Shown here piece by piece: positions 10,995-21,917 of a stretch of 64,000 bases of DNA. Position 1 is the stretch's first letter, and the number at the start of each line of letters is the position of its first letter. Made by a program: the position numbers and the translations under genes. The notes below the pieces were generated by a model that saw nothing but the letters and a program-made list of their open reading frames with translations, searched no databases and was not told the origin of the DNA. This DNA comes from Aselliscus stoliczkanus (taxonomy: Eukaryota; Chordata; Mammalia; Chiroptera; Hipposideridae): positions 52,667,001 through 52,731,000 of the forward strand of contig CM066732.1 in the NCBI GenBank assembly GCA_033961575.1. Reading direction: 5' to 3'.

Positions 10995-12571
10995 GTGTGC
11001 TTCCTTTTTGGTCCAGTGTTACTGTGCAGCCCTCCTCACTGAGCTCAGAGCACTGGATGCACTAATTGCTCCACAAATAAGTAAAATAGACCAAGTTACA
11101 AAATGGTGTGTAGAGATTGATCTGTCTAGAAATTATGAGTGACTTATGTTCTCAGTGTTTTTCTTCATCTTGTTTTTCCCCTGAAGTAGCCAACCGTAAA
11201 GAAAGCCATTGTTCTTGTCCCTTACATTCCCCCCCCCCTTATTTTGGGAACTATAGCCCTGGTGTCCCTCCCCACAATCAGTAAACGTAATCCAGGGTGG
11301 GCATGTGACCTGGGCAGGGCCATCAGAACCCTCCCACAGTGACTGGTACAGGACTGAGCACATGACGCAAAGCGGGCCAGTGGGATTCAGCTTGCAGACC
11401 TTGGTGAAGCCATTGCAAAGAGACACCGTTTCTCGTGTTACGAAACTAGCAGAAGAACAGCCAGCTTCTAGGTTGGGGTGCCCCCGTCCTCGTTTTGGGG
11501 GATGGGGTGTTTAGTGGAAGCTGAATTCCTCCTGACCCTCCACCATGGCACCCGAAGTTCCAGCATCATTGTTCCTTTGGCTCACGCGGGCCTTCCAGAC
11601 TCAAAATGGCAATGCTCGCAGGCAGCGTCGTGGGTTAAGAATGAAAATAAACCAGGATCCTCCCGCTTGGGCCCACTGGCTGTGGGGCTTGATGAAAATA
11701 ACACCGAGGCAGGAACTCAGAATCCAGTGAGGTCAACAAGATGAGGTCACGGGAAGGAAGGCCAGCTTTCTGGCTCTAGGTGGGACATCAGGCGTCGATG
11801 GCTTTGGGCAGCATCCAAGTCCTGTCCACCCCCTGGAGCCTTGAAACGTTCCCTTGGGCAGGTGGGGGTAGCAAAGGCGAAGGAGGGTCAGGAGGTTTTA
11901 GGAAAGTAGAGAGAAAATGTGAGATTGTGGTAGAAAAAGGGGGTTGAAGGAGAGAAAACCCTGCTGGCCTGCGGAACGACACGTGCGAAGCTGGACAGAA
12001 AGGAGTCTTGGGCAGTGTTAGAAGGCCGAGGTTTGCTCCTCACTCTGCACAGTTTATGCAAAACAGCAGGACATAAAGAAGGACATGTCCTGGGCTGGGC
12101 GACCACCAGAAGTAGCCAAGAGAGGCCACACACGCTTCTCTGTTTAGGCCCTGCTAATGAATCTGGTGGAAATCACAGGAGACCCAGACAGATGTGGGGG
12201 TAGGGGAGATACGCAGGCTCCCACCTCCTGCATGTTCACGCTGAGCCATTAAACACGCAGCCAGGTGCTAAAATCAGGGCACCTCATGAAAACGGTTCTA
12301 AATTGTTTTCCTGTAAGTCTGAGTGGCAACTTGTGAGGCTTTGGGACTGTGGACTCATCAGTTGGTTAAAAGTCTGGAATTACGGTCTTTTATGGTCACC
12401 TGCAGGGAGACGGTGCCTTTCCCAGGAAAGGAGACCAGCCCACTGGGAGTATAATGAACTTCAGCTTTGGTGTCTGCAGAGCCCTGTGTTTAATGAACGC
12501 GCATGTCGGTCCCACTGGTTTGCAATTGAGACCTGGATGGATGTGACAGCTGAAAGCTGTGCAACACACAA
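10995..12571. other. no gene seen, unassigned
   Basis: The piece at 11270-11420 has the character of an old interspersed repeat ('gtgacctgggcagggccatcag'), but I cannot place it. No exon is supported. Confidence 0.4.
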
Positions 12572-12583
12572 CACGTTCCTTAT

Positions 12584-12616
<33 letters not shown>

Positions 12617-13076
12617 CTCTAGTATATTCTTTTTTTTTTTTGTTTTGTTTTGTTTTTTTGGGGGGGAATTGGCGGAGGGGAACAGCGTTGGGAAATCGGG
12701 GAAGGGGAACAGACAAGTTGCTGTCTTTTTGTTCTTCAGTTTAGTTGCGGAGGATGTTGCTTCACTGTTGGTATCGTCATTGCGCTCTTCCCGGATGAGG
12801 CAGATCGGTCACTGGCCTCTGGATGTCGCTCACCGCGGCTATTGGCAGCTCACTCTTGGCTGCCAGCTGCTCACGCTGGCTGCGGGCCACTCACTGTAGC
12901 CTATGGCAGCCCACACCATCACCGGGGCTCGCACAGCCCAGCTCCAGGTGGAGCTGTTGTTAGCTGTAGAGGGCAGTGTCACTGGCCCTCATGTGGGATC
13001 CGAACCGGGGCCGCTGGCATCCCAAAACCAGCGCTTAACCAATGCGCCACTCGGCCGGCCCACGTTCCTTATTCTT
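12572..13076 (-). mobile_element. long-form tRNA-derived SINE with perfect 16-bp TSD
   Basis: The body is 12588-13060, minus strand. The head at the right end (gggccggccgagtggcgcatt) and the long body match the 10.5-kb copy. The 'ctgcagcaggg' segment is missing in the middle. AATAAA/TCTTT is replaced by a long interrupted A-tail, seen on the plus strand as T-runs at 12586-12660. The TSD cacgttccttattctt is perfect over 16 bp at 12572-12587 and 13061-13076, suggesting a recent insertion. Confidence 0.93.
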
Positions 13077-13859
13077 GCGGAAAAGCTTTTAAAGAGGAAT
13101 ATACCTTTGAGTTAGGACCCCATATAACCCCATGTCTATCTGGTATAGAAGGATGAGCAAGAAAGAGAGAAGCACTAAAGCTGACCATGTTGCTTGGGAA
13201 CTGGAAGCTTTCACAATCTTTATTAAAGATTCAAAAAACATCTGAGAAATCTAGTTAATGTGAAATTGGGAATACAGTATTGAGTGCTCCTGTTATAATC
13301 CTATGCAACTTACATTCAATAACTATTTGGTGAGTGCTGAGAAATACTTGCATCTGACAATAGCCTTCTTACCAGATGCATTTAATTTAAATATGAGAAA
13401 AATATTAAATGATGCATTTGTCAGCTACAAGAACATGATTTGATATAGCAGGCGGTGGTGATGTAGGGACATAGCACAGCATACAGCAGTGAGTTAACTA
13501 CCATGAAACTTTGTAAACGTTTTTATTCACAGTGGAATTTGTAATTGACCGCTCTACAAGCCAAAGAACCTCAATGAAGCTGGGCTCAGACTTCCTGTGA
13601 CCAGGAAACAGGTTCCCCACCGTTGTGGACATCAGCACGGGACATCATCCACCCCGATGGCGTTTCCACATGGGAACCCGTTCTAGACGTCAGTGGTAAT
13701 TGAACTAACTTCACGGAGTGCTTCCTGGAGCTTTGGGCAGCACCATAGATGAGCCCCGGGGATTCCCAGAGCTGTGTCATTAACCTGCCCTCTAGGTAGT
13801 GCGACCGGGTATTCCCACACATTCTCTTTCTATGCAGTGTACTTGTATTTTCTGTTACT
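13077..13859. other. no gene seen, unassigned AT-moderate stretch
   Basis: No recognisable exon or repeat. The piece at 13195-13450 is AT-rich with no open frame above 60 codons. Confidence 0.4.
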
Positions 13860-14530
13860 CTTGATTGGCTAATTTTAATTAAGGTAAAATTTACATGCAG
13901 GGAAATGCACAGATGTTAAGTACCATTCAATGAATTTGGACACATGCGTACACCCGTGTGACCAACATCTCAGTTGGTTCATTTTCTTTTGGAGGAATTA
14001 AAGGTAAATATTAATTTGAGATAATACCCGAAGAACTCTGAAAAAGATTTTTTTCTTTCTCTTTTGAGGAACGGTTTTGTTTTGTTTGTCCTTTGTTTTT
14101 TCAATTGTGGTAAAATACAACATAAATTTTACTCTTAGTGACATTTGGTACATTCACAGTGTTGTACAATCATCACCATCACCTGCTCCTAGAACATTTT
14201 CATCACCCCAAAAGGAAACCTGATACACATGAAGCAGTCGCTTCCTCTTTCCCCTCCCTCAAGCCCCGGTCCATCCTGGATATCTCATATAAACGGGATC
14301 ACACAGTACGTGGCTTTTTTTTCTTTTCTTTTTATTTTTAGCATCATGTTTTCAAGTTCTGCCCATGTTGTAACATGTATCAGCACTTCATTTCTTTTTA
14401 AGGCTGAATCATATTCTGTTGTGCAGAACCCTTTGTCTACCGGTCTGTTGAAGGATGCGTGAGCTGTCTCCACCTTTGGCAGAATGAATAGAGCTGCTGG
14501 GAGCATTCGGGTACCGGTTTTGTTTGAACA
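13860..14530 (-). mobile_element. L1M 3' region, antisense, in two pieces
   Basis: The first piece (13860-13990) shows 'aaggtaaaatttacatg' and 'ccattcaatgaatttggacacatgcgtacacccgtgtgacc'. The second (14090-14530) shows 'gtggtaaaatacaacataaattttac', 'catcaccatcacctgctcc', 'tataaacgggatcacacagtacgtgg' and 'tgaatagagctgctgggagcattcgggtac'. Both are in antisense old-L1 order. The reverse transcriptase part is only residual. Confidence 0.75.
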
Positions 14531-15394
14531 CTTGTTTTCAATGCTGGAAAAGATACTATTTTATTTGTCACCCAAGTAGCCTAGATCTGGTATCTTCAAG
14601 ATAAGAGTTGCATTGGGACCTGCTATTTGTTTTTTCACAGCCTGTGACTTGTTCTAAAACAAACAAAATAAAACAAAAGGAACAAGACAGTGGTGAAGCC
14701 CCAAGGAAGGAAAGGTACAGCCTTCATGCTGTTTGCCGTGATTTGTGATTTTCGACAACACGTTCGGCCGGTGCCCCGAAACATGAAAGTCACAGAAATG
14801 AAGGCCAGCAGAAGGCATCGGTGGTGCATCTTTACTTATCAAAACCACAGACTTTCCTAGCACTTTGTGTGAACGGTTTTGATTCCCAAGCCAGTGTCCA
14901 AAGGGATTGCTGTTTAAACCATGGTGGCTTCTGAGTGGCTAGTTGCAAACCAGTTGAAATATATAAAAACAGTAAAAATGATAAGGACCCTGCAAGAGTC
15001 CTGGCAATGGCCAACCTCACAGGAACATTAGGAGGACAGATGGGAGAAGCCAGAGGGAAACTGACCAACCCTGTAATAGTGTTACCCGGGGGTGTGCACC
15101 TACTAGCTGAGAACCCCTCCAAATTTCCACTGCCCTCCAGACTTCCAACCCCAACTGATCCCCCCAGCCTTGGAGTCCAAGCAATGCCACAGCTCTGGGA
15201 AGGGGCTCATCTTGAGAGCGATGCCCCGTTTGGCCAACACAAAGCTGACGGGACCAGGGACTAGTTGTAGACCAGCGGCAGCCCCTCGGCCCGGGGTCCA
15301 GAACTGGCCAGGCCTTTGCTCCACTCCCGTGTGCTCAGCTCACCAGGAACAGCCTGTCCTCACCTGTCTGCGGTGGCCGCAGGGGCCAGATCAA
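14531..15394. other. no gene seen, unassigned
   Basis: No convincing exon. A 109-codon plus-strand frame at 14935-15264 is opposed by minus-strand frames and has no recognisable domain. Confidence 0.4.
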
Positions 15395-15545
15395 CTCCTT
15401 TATAATCTATCTGTGTGATCTCAGGCAAGTCACTTAACACCTCTCAGCTTTAGTTTCCTTGACTGTCAAATGGTGGTAATAAAAGGGCCCACCATTTGTG
15501 ATTAATGAGAAAATTGAGTTAATCCATGCAACGCACTTAACAGGT
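15395..15545 (+). repeat. MIR SINE, sense
   Basis: 'ctgtgtgatctcaggcaagtcacttaacacctctcagctttagtttccttgactgtcaaatggtggtaataa' in consecutive pieces is an unmistakable MIR core, followed by the 'ttaatccatgcaacgcactta' end. Confidence 0.85.
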
Positions 15546-16074
15546 AAAAACCGAACAGTCTGGTATGAAGTGTGAGCGGGAAGGGCTGTCAGTCACAAAA
15601 AGCTGTGTGGTCTCTCTGGGTCCCCGATGAGAGCACCTCCGTGCCCAGAATTCACCTCTGCTGCCATTTTTCACCAAAGGAAACAGAGCTTTCTGATGGG
15701 GTGGGGGTGGGGCTTGGGGGTAACACAGCAAGGAGGGCCTGAGACATCCCGTGGTGAGGAAGCAAGGATGCTGTCAAAGACGTGAGGGCCTGGGGAGCTG
15801 GAGAAGGAGCCCAGCCTGCGGTGACCGTGCAACAAGGAGTTCAGAAGACAATCCATGTCTCCGCCTTTTGGAAGAAGCTGAGTTTGTAAAAACTCTCAAG
15901 TCCTGAAAAGAGAATGTTAACATGGTACCCCCTCTAAGGTAGTTATGATGCCCGTGTGAATTTTCCACATTGTTGGCCAGAGAGAATGCTGGATATTGAT
16001 TGAACCAAAGTATGAGAGTTTCTCCTAAGATTTTGTTCAACAAGCAAAGTGCCAAACTAATGTATTTCACCTTG

Positions 16075-16425
16075 TGCCTTAGTGTGTTTGGGCTGCTTTA
16101 ACAAAAATACCACAGACTGGGTGGCTTGTATATGCACTAGAAATGTATTTCTCACAGCTCTGGGGGCGGGACGTCTGAGATCCAGGGGTCCGCGGATTGA
16201 GTGTCCGGTGCGGCCCTCTTCTGGTTCATGGATGGTGGTCTCTGTGTACTCACGTGACAGAGGGGCAAAAGGGCTCTCTGGGGTCCCTTTGTTAAGGCCA
16301 CCAATCCCATTCATGAGGGCTCTGCGGTCATGACCTAATCACCTCCCAAAGGCCATCACATGGGGACTAGTTTCAAGATAGGAGTTTGGGGGGGACACAA
16401 CCATTCCATCTATAGCACCCTACGA
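16075..16425 (-). mobile_element. MLT1-type LTR (ERVL-MaLR), antisense
   Basis: The start 'gtgtgtttgggctgctttaacaaaaataccacagactgggtggctt', then 'tttctcacagctctggggg', and the end 'taggagtttgggggggacacaacc' are the antisense ends of an MLT1 LTR. It is a solo LTR of an ancient retrovirus-like element with no internal genes. Diverged and non-functional. Confidence 0.75.
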
Positions 16426-16564
16426 GCCTTTTGTTCAAGTTGTTTGATTAGGTGCTCAGAATTTCTGAAGCTTCTTTCTGTTCTAAGTAGTTTTTGATTG
16501 GAATGTAGGGAAGCAGTCAATGTGGTAAACAAAAAGTGTTTCTGATAGTCTGCAAGGGCTGGGG

Positions 16565-16668
16565 TTTTTTTGTTTTTGTTTTTTGAGGGCAGCATCACTG
16601 GCCCTCATATGTGGGATCCGAACCGGGGCCGCTGGCATCCCAAGCCAGCTCTTAACCACCAGCGCTGT
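16565..16668 (-). mobile_element. short-form tRNA-derived SINE, head truncated
   Basis: Minus strand. The A-tail side is at 16565-16585 (T-run with g), then gagggcag and catatgtgggatccgaaccggggccgctggc, through the anticodon arm to 'cttaaccacc'. The terminal gcgccactcggccggccc of the head is missing, so this copy lost its A-box end. No clear TSD was found. Confidence 0.85.
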
Positions 16669-16847
16669 TTTACTCTCTTCCTGTATACACAGGCTTGCCA
16701 TCTGCCACTATAAACAAACACCCAGGATGGCATGTGGTCCGCCTTTGTCGTGAGGAAAGGGGGTCTTGTTCTTAATCTAAAGAAATATTGGGGAAATATT
16801 TTCACTCAAGACCAAGGACAGAGATGCATTGGTCCTTTGACACTTTT

Positions 16848-17005
16848 CTTTTTTAAATTGAAGTTTATTGGGGTGACAATTGTTAGCAAAGCTACATAGA
16901 TTTTAGGTGTACAATTCTTTAATCCATCATCTATATATCACATTGTGTGTTCACCACCCAGAGTCAGTTCTCTTTCCGTCACCACATATTTGAAACTTTT
17001 ATTTT
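16848..17005 (-). mobile_element. L1 3' segment of a type frequent in bats
   Basis: 'attgaagtttattggggtgacaattgttagcaaagctac', 'ttttaggtgtacaattctttaatccatcatctatatatcac' and 'gtgttcaccacccagagtcagttctc' are segments I associate with abundant bat L1 3' fragments. The orientation is inferred. The assignment is from memory of that repeat, not from a search. Confidence 0.55.
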
Positions 17006-17049
17006 AATCACCTACTCTTTGTGCCAACTTTTGGCCTCAGCCCAAGTCA

Positions 17050-17915
17050 TAGAAGCCAAGCTCCAATCATAGATTGTTTCTGCTCCCTGATTCCCACCAA
17101 AACTGACTGCCATGCACTTTATGCTTGCTGCAATTACGGGAGAAATGACTCTGAGACTGACCAATAGGCAGCCAGGGGGCATCCTGGAGCAATGAGAGAA
17201 GACAAGCAAATAAAAAAAAGCAGATGGGATGAACGGTGCGGTGGCCCAAGACTCCTCTCAGAGCCCCACCTCGCTGGCTGACTGGAGTAAACGTAATAAT
17301 GAGTTGGCCTTTATCCCTGGTTTCTGGAACACAGCTTGTGTGCTAATGAGATGACTAGTAGGTCGAGGTGTGGGGATGACTGATTAGAGGGTTGGAACTT
17401 TCAGCCTCAACCCAGGCCTCTCCAAGTGGTGAGGGGCTGGAGAGTGAGTCACTCAGCAATAGCCAGTGATGTAATCAGCCGTGCCTATGTAATGAAGCCT
17501 CCATAAAAACCCTAAAGGATAAGGCTCGTAGAGCTTCTACGTTGGTGAACACATCCAAGTGCCAAGAGGCTTGTGCCCTCCCCTATCGCTCACCCTGTGC
17601 ATCGCTTCCACCTGGCTGTTTCTGAGTCGAATCCTTTATGATTAACTGGCAACCATAAGTGAAGTGCTTTCCTGCCTTCTGAGTTGTCCTAGTGAATTAT
17701 CACACCTGAATTTGTAGTCAGTTGGTTGTAAGTACCAGTGACAGCCTGGGACTTGCAACTGGCATCTGAAGTGGGGACAGTCCTGTGGGGCTGAGCCCCT
17801 AAGCGGTGCAACCTGATGCTCCCTCCAGGCAGGTAGTGTCAGCATTGAACTGAATTGTAGGACCCACAACTGGAGAGGCGGCAATGGACAAGACACCACC
17901 CATCTGGTGTCAGAA
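17050..17915 (+). mobile_element. old endogenous-retrovirus-like LTR, subfamily unassigned
   Basis: The block 'gccagtgatgtaatcagccgtgcctatgtaatgaagcctccataaaaaccctaaagg' (in pieces) and the later 'gacttgcaactggcatctgaagtgg', 'cagtcctgtggggctgagcccc' and 'gtcagcattgaactgaattgtagg' correspond to a widespread placental LTR that I recall but cannot name safely. 'cataaaaaccct' sits at the TATA-like position. Ends are approximate. No internal coding part is visible. Confidence 0.6.
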
Positions 17916-19179
17916 GTGTGAGTAGCAGCAGCTCACCCACCAGGGAAGCCTAGAGCGAAGAGAGGAGAGGCCAGGCGAGGCTCAGGCAGGACCCATGATG
18001 TGGGCAGCACAGAATGCATGTGCAACAAGGCATCTTTTGGTTTAAAATCTCATATTTAAGGGACAAATGCTGACGATTACTGTATTTACTTTCTGTAAAC
18101 TCTTAAGAGGAAAAGCAAATGTATGCCTTCAGGAGGGGACAGCCATTGGGCAAACATTAAGGCTGGACCAATCACTGAGCAGCCAGGCCAAGGACTGGCA
18201 CAAAATAATGGTGACCTCGCTGATTTGGGGGGAGGAGGAAGTGAGGTCATGTACACAGAGATCCTAGTCCAATGCCTGAAACACGACGGATATGCCCAAG
18301 GTCATCACAGGCAGAGGGAAGAAACCCAAGTTTCATGACTCCCAACGTTCAGTTTTCCTTGCCTTTTGTGGCCTGACAACTTGTTCATTTAAACAAAACC
18401 CTGGGCCCAGAATCCAGCAAAGAAGGAGGTGCTTCGTGCTAATCAGACACTGCTGGGTAAATAGAAAATTATAAAATTTAGACCTGCTACTTGGAAACGC
18501 AAACACATTTCATTTATTCACGGTCACTGATGTCCTTATTGGAGCTGGAACATCGAACGCTTCCAAACAACGTGTGATTAGTGTCCATAATTGGAACAGA
18601 ACGAGCTACCAGGGAACTAAGCAGCCGATCACGTTGCAGAGGGTGCGCAGTGCTTTTCCACAGCAAATGCGGCGTGGGGTTGCCTGCTGCCTGGCGCCCA
18701 TGCGCATGGGGGTCATCACCCGCCCCAGCACGCCGCACCTGCTGGTTCCCGACACATCAGCATCCTCAGCCAACACAGGCTGACCCCCTCCCGGGGCCGG
18801 GCTCGGGTCCAGGCTCCTGGGAAATCAGACCCAATTGCAGGCTCGGACTGAAGAGTGCTGGCTGACTTGTTTATTTGATTAAAAACTCCACTGTTAAACA
18901 GAACACAGAGTGAAACACAAGTCCCCTGGGCCTGGGCCTGCCTCCGTCATTTTACCTATATAGTTTACAATGCTTAGCCGATACGGAGAATTGTACTATT
19001 GCTTAGCAACCAAAATTATAGAGACAGTTCTATCTGAAAGACCCATGACATTAAGCAGGAGGTACAGTAAGGAGAAGGGTCTGGGAGGGCTGAGCTCCAG
19101 GCTGACTCCCCTCGGAGCCTATATGCGGCCCCCAGTAATCGCCATAGTTGACCCGAATGGAGCCAATGTAGCATATTCA
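17916..19179. other. no gene seen; possible conserved block at 18490-18700
   Basis: Most of the stretch is unassigned. The part from 18490 has balanced composition and no repeat character ('atttcatttattcacggtcactgatgtccttattgg' in pieces), then becomes GC-rich with 'catgcgcatg'. It could be an unannotated conserved non-coding element. There is no direct evidence from one sequence. Confidence 0.35.
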
Positions 19180-19345
19180 CTATTTCGTTACTGCCCACAG
19201 CAACCCCAGAGGTAGATATAATGATTACCTCCATTTTCCCACAAGACGACAGAGGCACAGACAGATAAGAATTGTTCAAGGTCACATAGCCAGTAAGAGG
19301 TGGGGCCAGAATTTGAACTCCAGACGCTGGCTTTTTGGCACCACA
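19180..19345 (-). repeat. MIR SINE, antisense
   Basis: 'ctgcccacagcaaccccagaggtagatata', 'cctccattttcccacaagacgacagaggcacagacagat', 'ttgttcaaggtcacatagccagtaagaggtggggccagaatttgaactcc' follow antisense MIR closely. Confidence 0.8.
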
Positions 19346-20065
19346 CGTGCTGACCCAAGAGTGCCCGAAACATCCAAACTAGCGCATCTGACAGGAAAAG
19401 CTCTGATTGGGGGCTCAAGAATATAGGCTGTAAACTCAGTTTTTCCCTTCACTGAGAGAAACAGCCACAGATCATTGGCGCGAAGACAAAGCGCCCTGTT
19501 TTGTTCTGTTACTTTTACAAAATAGATAAAGCATCATTGATTTTACCAATTGTAAAATAAAATCCATGCTTATTATAAAATATGCAGATGATATCAGCCT
19601 GCAGAAAGTGGCCTCCCACATACACACAGCCATATACATATGATGCCATTTGCCACAAGTGCCAGCCAGAGATAATCACCATTCATAACGTTCTCTAAAC
19701 CTACAGAGTCCTTAAAAATAAACGCAGCACACTTCCGGTCCCAGCCACAACAAAAACTAGCTGGTATTAAACCAACCCTTGCATTGAGAACAAATAGAAA
19801 CACTGGCTTAGTAAAACACAAGTAAAACTCTGTTTGAGGGACAAATCTTCCATCCAGAAGAATTTCAGATTACCTAAGCAGGTGCTCGTCCCTCCAGGGG
19901 CAGAAGCTCAATTCTCCGTGAATGTGGGCTGTTCTCAGAGACACACTGCCAAAGCACATAGCACAGAAAGGGAAACCAGTAACTGTAGTGGGGACTCCGA
20001 CAGAGGCCACTTTATGTGATCAAGGCTTACATCACAGTAGTGAGTCCTCTTGACATCGTGTACTG
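19346..20065. other. no gene seen, unassigned
   Basis: AT-moderate sequence without a recognisable repeat or exon. Confidence 0.4.
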
Positions 20066-20372
20066 TCTTAGTTCAGCTGCCATCACAATATACGTGACTA
20101 AACGACAGACATTTCTCACAGTTCTGGGTGCTGGACACCCAAGACCAAGGTGATGGCAGGTTTGCTTCTTGGTAGGAGCCTCTTGCTGTTCTCAGAAGAC
20201 AGGGAGAGGGACAGGAAAGCAAGCTCCCTGGTATCTAACCTTATATGACACTGATCCCCTCATATGAACCTATTACCTTTCAAAGGCCTCACCTCCAAAT
20301 GCTATCACACTGGGGGGTGAGGGCTTTAATATATGAATTTGGGGGACACAAGCACTCAGTCCCTAACATGTA
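20066..20372 (-). mobile_element. MLT1-type LTR (ERVL-MaLR), antisense
   Basis: The start 'gtcttagttcagctgccatcac', middle 'tttctcacagttctgggtgctgg' and 'aaaggcctcacctccaaatgctatcac', and end 'aatttgggggacacaagcactcagtccctaaca' are antisense MLT1 landmarks. The LTR is nearly complete with no internal genes. Confidence 0.8.
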
Positions 20373-20773
20373 CCCCTGATACGATGTAGTGAGGGGTACT
20401 TTGCATCTGTGCTATTCTTTCCCCCAAACTGATAACCCAGTCTAACCATGAGAAAACATCTGACAAACCCAACTTGAGAGCCACGCTACAAAATGTCTGA
20501 CCAGGACTCTTCACAACTGTCAAGGTTGTGGAAAGCAAATAATGAAAACTAATGCAGACCACGGTCCCCTGGGGTGGACAGTGGGGCAGAAAAAGGGCGT
20601 CATGAGAGAGCTGGTGATGTCTGCGCCAAGTCTGCAGGCTGCTGAATAGCATTACAGCAAAGTGACCTTGCTGGTCTTGACCGGCGTGACAAGGTTAGGT
20701 AAGACAAACACCAAGGAAATCACGATGGAGGACAGAGCGGAACTCTGTGCTATGTCGCAACTTTCTGTAATTG

Positions 20774-21258
20774 AAAAATGGCTCCGGACCGGCGAGTGGC
20801 ACATTGGTTAAGAGCTGGCTTGGGACGCCAGCGGCCCTGGTTCAGATCCCACATATGAGGGCCAGTGACACTGCCCTCTACAGCTAAGATGGTGAACAAC
20901 AGCTCCACCTGGAGCTGGGCTGCTGTGAGTCCCCGGGACGGCGTAGGTGCAGCCCCTGCTGCAGTGGGCTGCCATAGGCTACAGTGAGTGGCCGGCAGCC
21001 AGCGTGAGCTGCCAATAGCCGCGGTGAGCGACCATCCAGAGGCCGGCAGCCGATCCGCCTCATCTGGGAGCAGCGTGGTGACAGTGACGGTGACAGTGAC
21101 GATGCCAGCATGGGCCAGTGAAGTGGTGTCCTCCACGGCTGGACTGGGGAGCAGGGGGGACAGTGGCTTGTCTGTTCCCCTTCCCCGATTCCCCAACGCT
21201 GTTCTCCTCCCCCAATTCCCCAATAAAATCTTTTTTTAAAAAAAAATGATTCCAAAAT
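20774..21258 (+). mobile_element. long-form T+ SINE with internal 6-bp expansion and TSD
   Basis: The body is about 20785-21246. It has the tRNA-like head, the shared segment to ctgccctc, the long body, and an end 'ccccaataaaatctttttttaaaaaaaaa' that keeps AATAAA and the T-rich terminator. The imperfect TSD aaaaatggctcc / aaaaatgattcc flanks it. At 21078-21103 it carries a gtgacagtgacggtgacagtgac-type expansion absent from the other long copies. Confidence 0.9.
21078..21103. repeat. short (GTGACR)n tandem inside a SINE
   Basis: Four to five units of gtgaca/gtgacg lie in the body of the T+ SINE. The corresponding part of the 10.5-kb copy reads 'aatgacgataccaacagtg', so the expansion is specific to this copy. 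Confidence 0.8.
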
Positions 21259-21519
21259 AAAAGCTTGTTTAAAGGTTTTAGTTGTTGTATGAAGACAGCT
21301 GGGGCTTAAAGAGCCAGAATCCCTGAGAAAAGGGGGATGCGTTGAAGCGAGCCTGGCTTTATGGCCAGCTCCCTTTTTGAGTGCCGGCCCAGAGCCTCCC
21401 CGTCGGGGTCTGAGCTCCCAGCTGACACCATGCAGGCTGAGGCTGGGCTGGCAGTGGCGCCCCAGAGCCCAGAGGGCTGCCTCACCTTGGAATCCCCCCA
21501 GACTTCAGCCAAGAGCTGA

Positions 21520-21575
21520 GCTCACAGCAAGTACTTAATAAACGTTGGTGATGAATGAATGAGTACATGCATGAC
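21520..21575 (+). mobile_element. LINE2 3' end fragment
   Basis: 'agcaagtacttaataaacgttggtgatgaatgaatgagt' matches the L2 terminal pattern (gctcaataaat..., then tgaatgaatga). Confidence 0.5.
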
Positions 21576-21779
21576 TCCATGAGAAAATTTAAAGTGAACA
21601 CACCCACAGTATGACTTCTCTTAAAGGAACTAGCTTGTCAACCGCTCAATGCTTTGGGTTCTCGTGGAAAAATTCGGACACCTGCGTTGCGACCAAGCTC
21701 TGTTCTGACCATCTTTGGGCCCTGGCTCTAGGCGGATCACAAAACCACCTTTCAGGCCCTGAGTTTCCTCTGCTGTAAA

Positions 21780-21917
21780 AAAATGGGCCTGACATGGGCC
21801 AGCCGAGTGGCGCGGTGGTTAAGTGCTTGCTTGAGACACCAGCGGCCCCGGTTCGGGTCCCACATATGAGGGCCGGTAACACTGCCCTCAAAAAAAAAAA
21901 AAAAAATGGGCCTGACA
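21780..21917 (+). mobile_element. short-form tRNA-derived SINE with TSD
   Basis: The body is 21795-21902: gggccagccgagtggcgcgg head, ggttcgggtcccac B box, ctgccctc and an A-tail of about 17 nt. The TSD aaatgggcctgaca is perfect over 14 bp on both sides. Confidence 0.93.

Noticed and set aside
12303..12899. 198-codon frame
   Set aside because: Its C-terminal half is SINE antisense and a poly-Phe stretch from T-runs.
17050..17915. Provirus with viral genes
   Set aside because: Only LTR-like landmarks are present. No gag, pol or env-like frame was seen.
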